From Piezodorus guildinii (Eukaryota > Arthropoda > Insecta > Hemiptera > Pentatomidae): a DNA stretch of 64,000 nucleotides. A model generated the notes under the pieces. It was not told the origin of the DNA. It was given only the letters and a program-made list of their open reading frames with translations, and did not search any database. Positions 62,845 to 64,000 of the stretch are shown in pieces. The position numbers and the translations under genes are program-made. How positions within the stretch are numbered: position 1 is the first letter of the stretch; each line of letters begins with the position of its first letter. The stretch covers positions 62,304,217 through 62,368,216 of the forward strand of contig CM041298.1 of the NCBI GenBank assembly GCA_023052935.1, given 5' to 3'.

Positions 62845-64000
62845 TTATTTATTTAAATTTTATTCTATTACTATTTTATTTATTTATTGCCCTCATGCTT
62901 CCCGTAGCAGTTGACATTATTTTATCGAATTACTAAAATACGCATAACCTTTGTGTGAGTGGAAAGCCTAGCTAAGAGACCTTGAGTCTAACTAAAATTT
63001 TATACCTAAGTAATGAAAAAAAAAAAAACTTGTATTGGACGGCAAAATAAGTACATAGAGTTTTTTATCAGTGATTTCAATAAATAATTCCTGATTCTCG
63101 TTACTATTTTAATCTATTATATATGACTCATTTTGAACGATTAAATGTTGCCATCTTCCAGGTATTTTTTAAATTCCGTCCTCCTAGAACAGTTGAAGAA
63201 CGAACAGTGGGCTTTTGCATCTTTCAAGTCAAATTTCCGGTTCTGACCCGAGGAAATCACCTACGGTCGGTTCTTTCTCTCAAGCCGTCATCGCCTTACA
63301 CATTGCAAATATTGTCAACCGTCTGTTATGCGGAATTTACTCTTCGGGAAAAAAAATCACCAAATGACGAGCAAGCAAAATACCACTACAAAGGAATCGC
63401 GATTGAAAATGGCACATAAATAAACTTAACTAGTCATTTTTATAGAATATGCAAACATTATTGACCTAGAAAACATGATTATATAAACACAGAAAATATT
63501 ATATTGAAAAACTCTACAAACTTATTTTCACAGCCTAATATATTACAGTTTATTTTTCACTAAAACCGACTTACTAGATGGAGCACTTCATGCCAAGAAT
63601 ATTACAAATTTTTCTTAATTTATCAAAAATGAAAACGAAATACATTCAACACTTTAGAAATTTATATAACCTAGATCATATTCTCATTAAGATAATTTTT
63701 CAAACCTTTTAAATTCCTTTCTCTAAATACTTCATACTGACTCAGATTCGTAAATGCATTAGGCCAATAAGAAATTGGACGGCGTACAATAATCCTGCAC
63801 AAAGCTCTATTGCAAGACATAAACCCGAAAAAAATAATGATTTGTTTTTATAACGTTGAAATTATTAAGACGATCTAACTTAATTAAGACACTTCCATAA
63901 CTATAGCTATCATCCTGTTGAAAATTTTGTCTATTTGGCTTTAAAATTAGCACGAAACGTCGTGAAACGTTAAAAAGAAGAATTATATTTGTGTTTTTCA
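62845..64000. other. No gene recognised
   Basis: AT-rich apart from 63170-63400. That patch contains an open plus frame 63123-63419 (98 codons; FRPPRTVEERTVGFCIFQ) with a CCAG just inside, but no domain, donor or relative was recognised. The last 600 bp show nothing. Confidence 0.35.

Overview
This is a eukaryotic, very AT-rich, repeat-dense window from an arthropod, most likely an insect. The clade calls rest on the transposon families (Jockey-type, RTE/CR1-type and RNase H-bearing LINEs, Penelope-like elements, mariner, Tc1, tRNA-derived SINEs) and on one host exon. That exon (6360-6530, minus strand) encodes the first part of an I-set Ig domain like the second Ig domain of the DIP/lachesin family of neuronal cell-surface proteins. 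It has a consensus acceptor and donor and symmetric phase 1. No other host exon was recognised, so most or all of the window looks like intron of that gene, with neighbouring exons outside on both sides.

Layout. 1-5.4 kb: nested LINE pieces (a gag-like ORF1 split by an RNase H LINE; two RNase H LINEs inside one copy of a dispersed repeat called K here; a decayed Jockey-type RT copy carrying a local inverted duplication). 6-7.6 kb: the host exon, with its 5' part and upstream intron duplicated 860 bp away. 7.6-15 kb: short repeat P, repeat R, a SINE, Jockey tails and two K copies end to end. 15-25 kb: K pieces, two SINE families, LINE tails, a 393-bp element with perfect 31-bp inverted ends. 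26-33.5 kb: a higher-order tandem array (T), interrupted by a Jockey LINE and by a 1.63-kb IR/DR Tc1 element. 34.5 kb: a small GC-rich island with two CTCF-like sites. 35-37.8 kb: RNase H LINEs and K pieces with a local tandem unit. 37.8-40.4 kb: a 5'-truncated Penelope-like element (RT plus GIY-YIG endonuclease) ending in eight essentially identical 120-bp repeats. 41.9-52 kb: K copies, Jockey LINEs, a CR1-like LINE interrupted by another LINE. 52.3-54.4 kb: three-level nesting of an RTE-like LINE, a Jockey LINE and another RTE-like 3' end. 57.4-59.4 kb: the longest Jockey copy, next to a Penelope endonuclease fragment. 60.9-61.8 kb: a mariner element with intact inverted ends whose transposase frame is open but lacks its centre.

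Almost every protein-like signal is a decayed mobile-element fragment. The element frames that remain open over a useful length are the internally deleted mariner transposase and a 5'-truncated Jockey RT fragment. The main unexplained material is K: at least 15 copies or fragments, 0.8-1.15 kb when full, no coding capacity, with hairpin-forming ends that include a perfect 5' splice-site sequence. Family names K, R, P, M, T, SINE1, SINE2 and LINE A-D are labels for this window only. All similarity statements come from reading by eye; no alignment or database search was run.
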